From positions 20,601,266 through 20,665,265 of the forward strand of contig CM119268.1 in the NCBI GenBank assembly GCA_051294375.1: a stretch of DNA of 64,000 bases, written 5' to 3'. Positions within the stretch are counted from its first letter, which is position 1, and each line of letters opens with the position of its first letter. Shown here one piece after another: positions 63,259 through 64,000 of this stretch. A model generated the notes under the pieces. The model had not been told where the DNA came from, searched no databases, and saw only the letters and a program-made list of their open reading frames with translations. Both the position numbers and the translations under genes were made by a program. This DNA comes from Paraspadella gotoi. Lineage: Eukaryota; Chaetognatha.

Positions 63259-63474
63259 TACCTTTCGGACGGGCGACGCCTCGAACGCGCGACCCAGGAA
63301 GCATAGAAAATAGTCAAACATTTTCTGCAGTAACAAAGATTACTAAAATAATTTTTACAAAAGTTTAATTTAGATGTTAACAACTCACTTTTTTTTTTAG
63401 CAGATATGCATTCTTGGTAAAAACAGAGAATCGCAGGCAATCGGTTGAAAGCTGTGGGATAAATTGAAAGCTAA

Positions 63475-63838
63475 AAAATGTTCAACGTTGTCGTTGTTGT
63501 GCTTGTTGTTGTTTTTGTTTTCTTTCGTCGCCTCCTTTGACTTTTCGGTTTTGTTTTGTTTCGGAATCGATGTCCCTTCCAAAGGCGTCGAAAGAGATTC
63601 GTCGTTGTTGTTGTTGTTGCTTCTGTTGTCGTCGTTGTCGTCGTCATTGTCGTCGTTGAAGTCATCGTCGAGGCGTGAGAAACGGAAGTGGCNNNNNNNN
63701 NNNNNNNNNNNNNNNNNNNNNNNNNNNNNNNNNNNNNNNNNNNNNNNNNNNNNNNNNNNNNNNNNNNNNNNNNNNNNNNNNNNNNNNNNNNNNNNNNNNN
63801 NNNNNNNNNNNNNNNNNNNNNNNNNNNNNNNNNNNNNN

Positions 63839-63875
<37 letters not shown>
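63475..63875. repeat. (GTT)n/(GTC)n arrays, 146-N gap and (CT)n
   Basis: GTT/GTC arrays at 63484-63515 and 63600-63668, gap 63693-63838, then CT to 63873. 63259-63474 and 63876-64000 hold no recognised gene. Confidence 0.85.
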
Positions 63876-63876
<1 letters not shown>

Positions 63877-64000
63877 GTGTCAAAGTCAGATGGAGACCTA
63901 AGGAATGGAGAGTGATCAAAAAGTGGAAAGTTGAAAGATAAAATTAAAGTAGGAAAATGGGAAGTAAAAAGTAAAAGTTGGAAAGTGGAAAGAAGAAAGT

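Noticed and set aside
63481-63540. Val/Leu-rich run followed by RRLL and a stop as the membrane anchor of the Ig gene
   Set aside because: It comes from GTT repeats and has no acceptor with a pyrimidine tract before it. A short candidate after TTTTTTTTTAG at 63401 also stops quickly. Neither joins exon 11 convincingly.

Overview
This is a stretch of animal nuclear genome, most likely from an invertebrate. It has GT-AG introns, a multi-exon immunoglobulin-superfamily gene, tRNA-derived and inverted-repeat elements, hammerhead-like motifs of the Penelope type, and very dense (GA)n/(CT)n microsatellites. That repeat load would suit a decapod crustacean or a mollusc, but no marker fixes the phylum. 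Most long open frames here are translations of microsatellites (SLSLSL, RERERE, FLSFFLSF) and are not genes.

Layout. 1-16.7 kb is gene-poor: several copies of a hairpin-ended repeat (family A) carrying 18-bp tandem arrays, an 88-bp-armed inverted repeat with hammerhead-like cores, tRNA-derived repeats, minisatellites and a CACGTG cluster at 13.4-13.6 kb. From 16.7 to 45.3 kb the sequence is largely made of copies of itself. About 7.4 kb (16.74-24.12) recurs in reverse at 26.54-34.44. The 2.4-kb spacer between these arms recurs in reverse at 38.67-40.55. A 4.2-kb block (34.47-38.64) recurs directly at 40.55-45.27. Two gaps of exactly 25 N sit at the joints, and one member of each pair carries dense small indels, so gap-filling with uncorrected long reads is the leading explanation. 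A real inverted duplication is not excluded. 45.3-49 kb is again repeats.

The only supported protein-coding gene lies on the + strand from about 49.02 kb to at least 62.45 kb. Eleven exons join in consistent phase and encode about 400 residues covering three Ig-like domains and most of a fourth, with many N-glycosylation sequons: an extracellular adhesion or recognition protein. The true first exon and the membrane or cytoplasmic end are not identified. Its introns hold an internally deleted Tc1/mariner element, three copies of a TTAGGG-rich MITE-like repeat, tRNA-derived repeats and a family A copy. Three of its 3' splice sites lie at the end of tandem repeats that copy the polypyrimidine or acceptor region.

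The items most worth a second look are the reiterated splice acceptors, a run of five perfect hairpins at 19.24-19.45 kb, the hammerhead-bearing inverted repeat at 5.5 kb, family A with its internal 18-bp arrays, and the large inverted and direct duplications.
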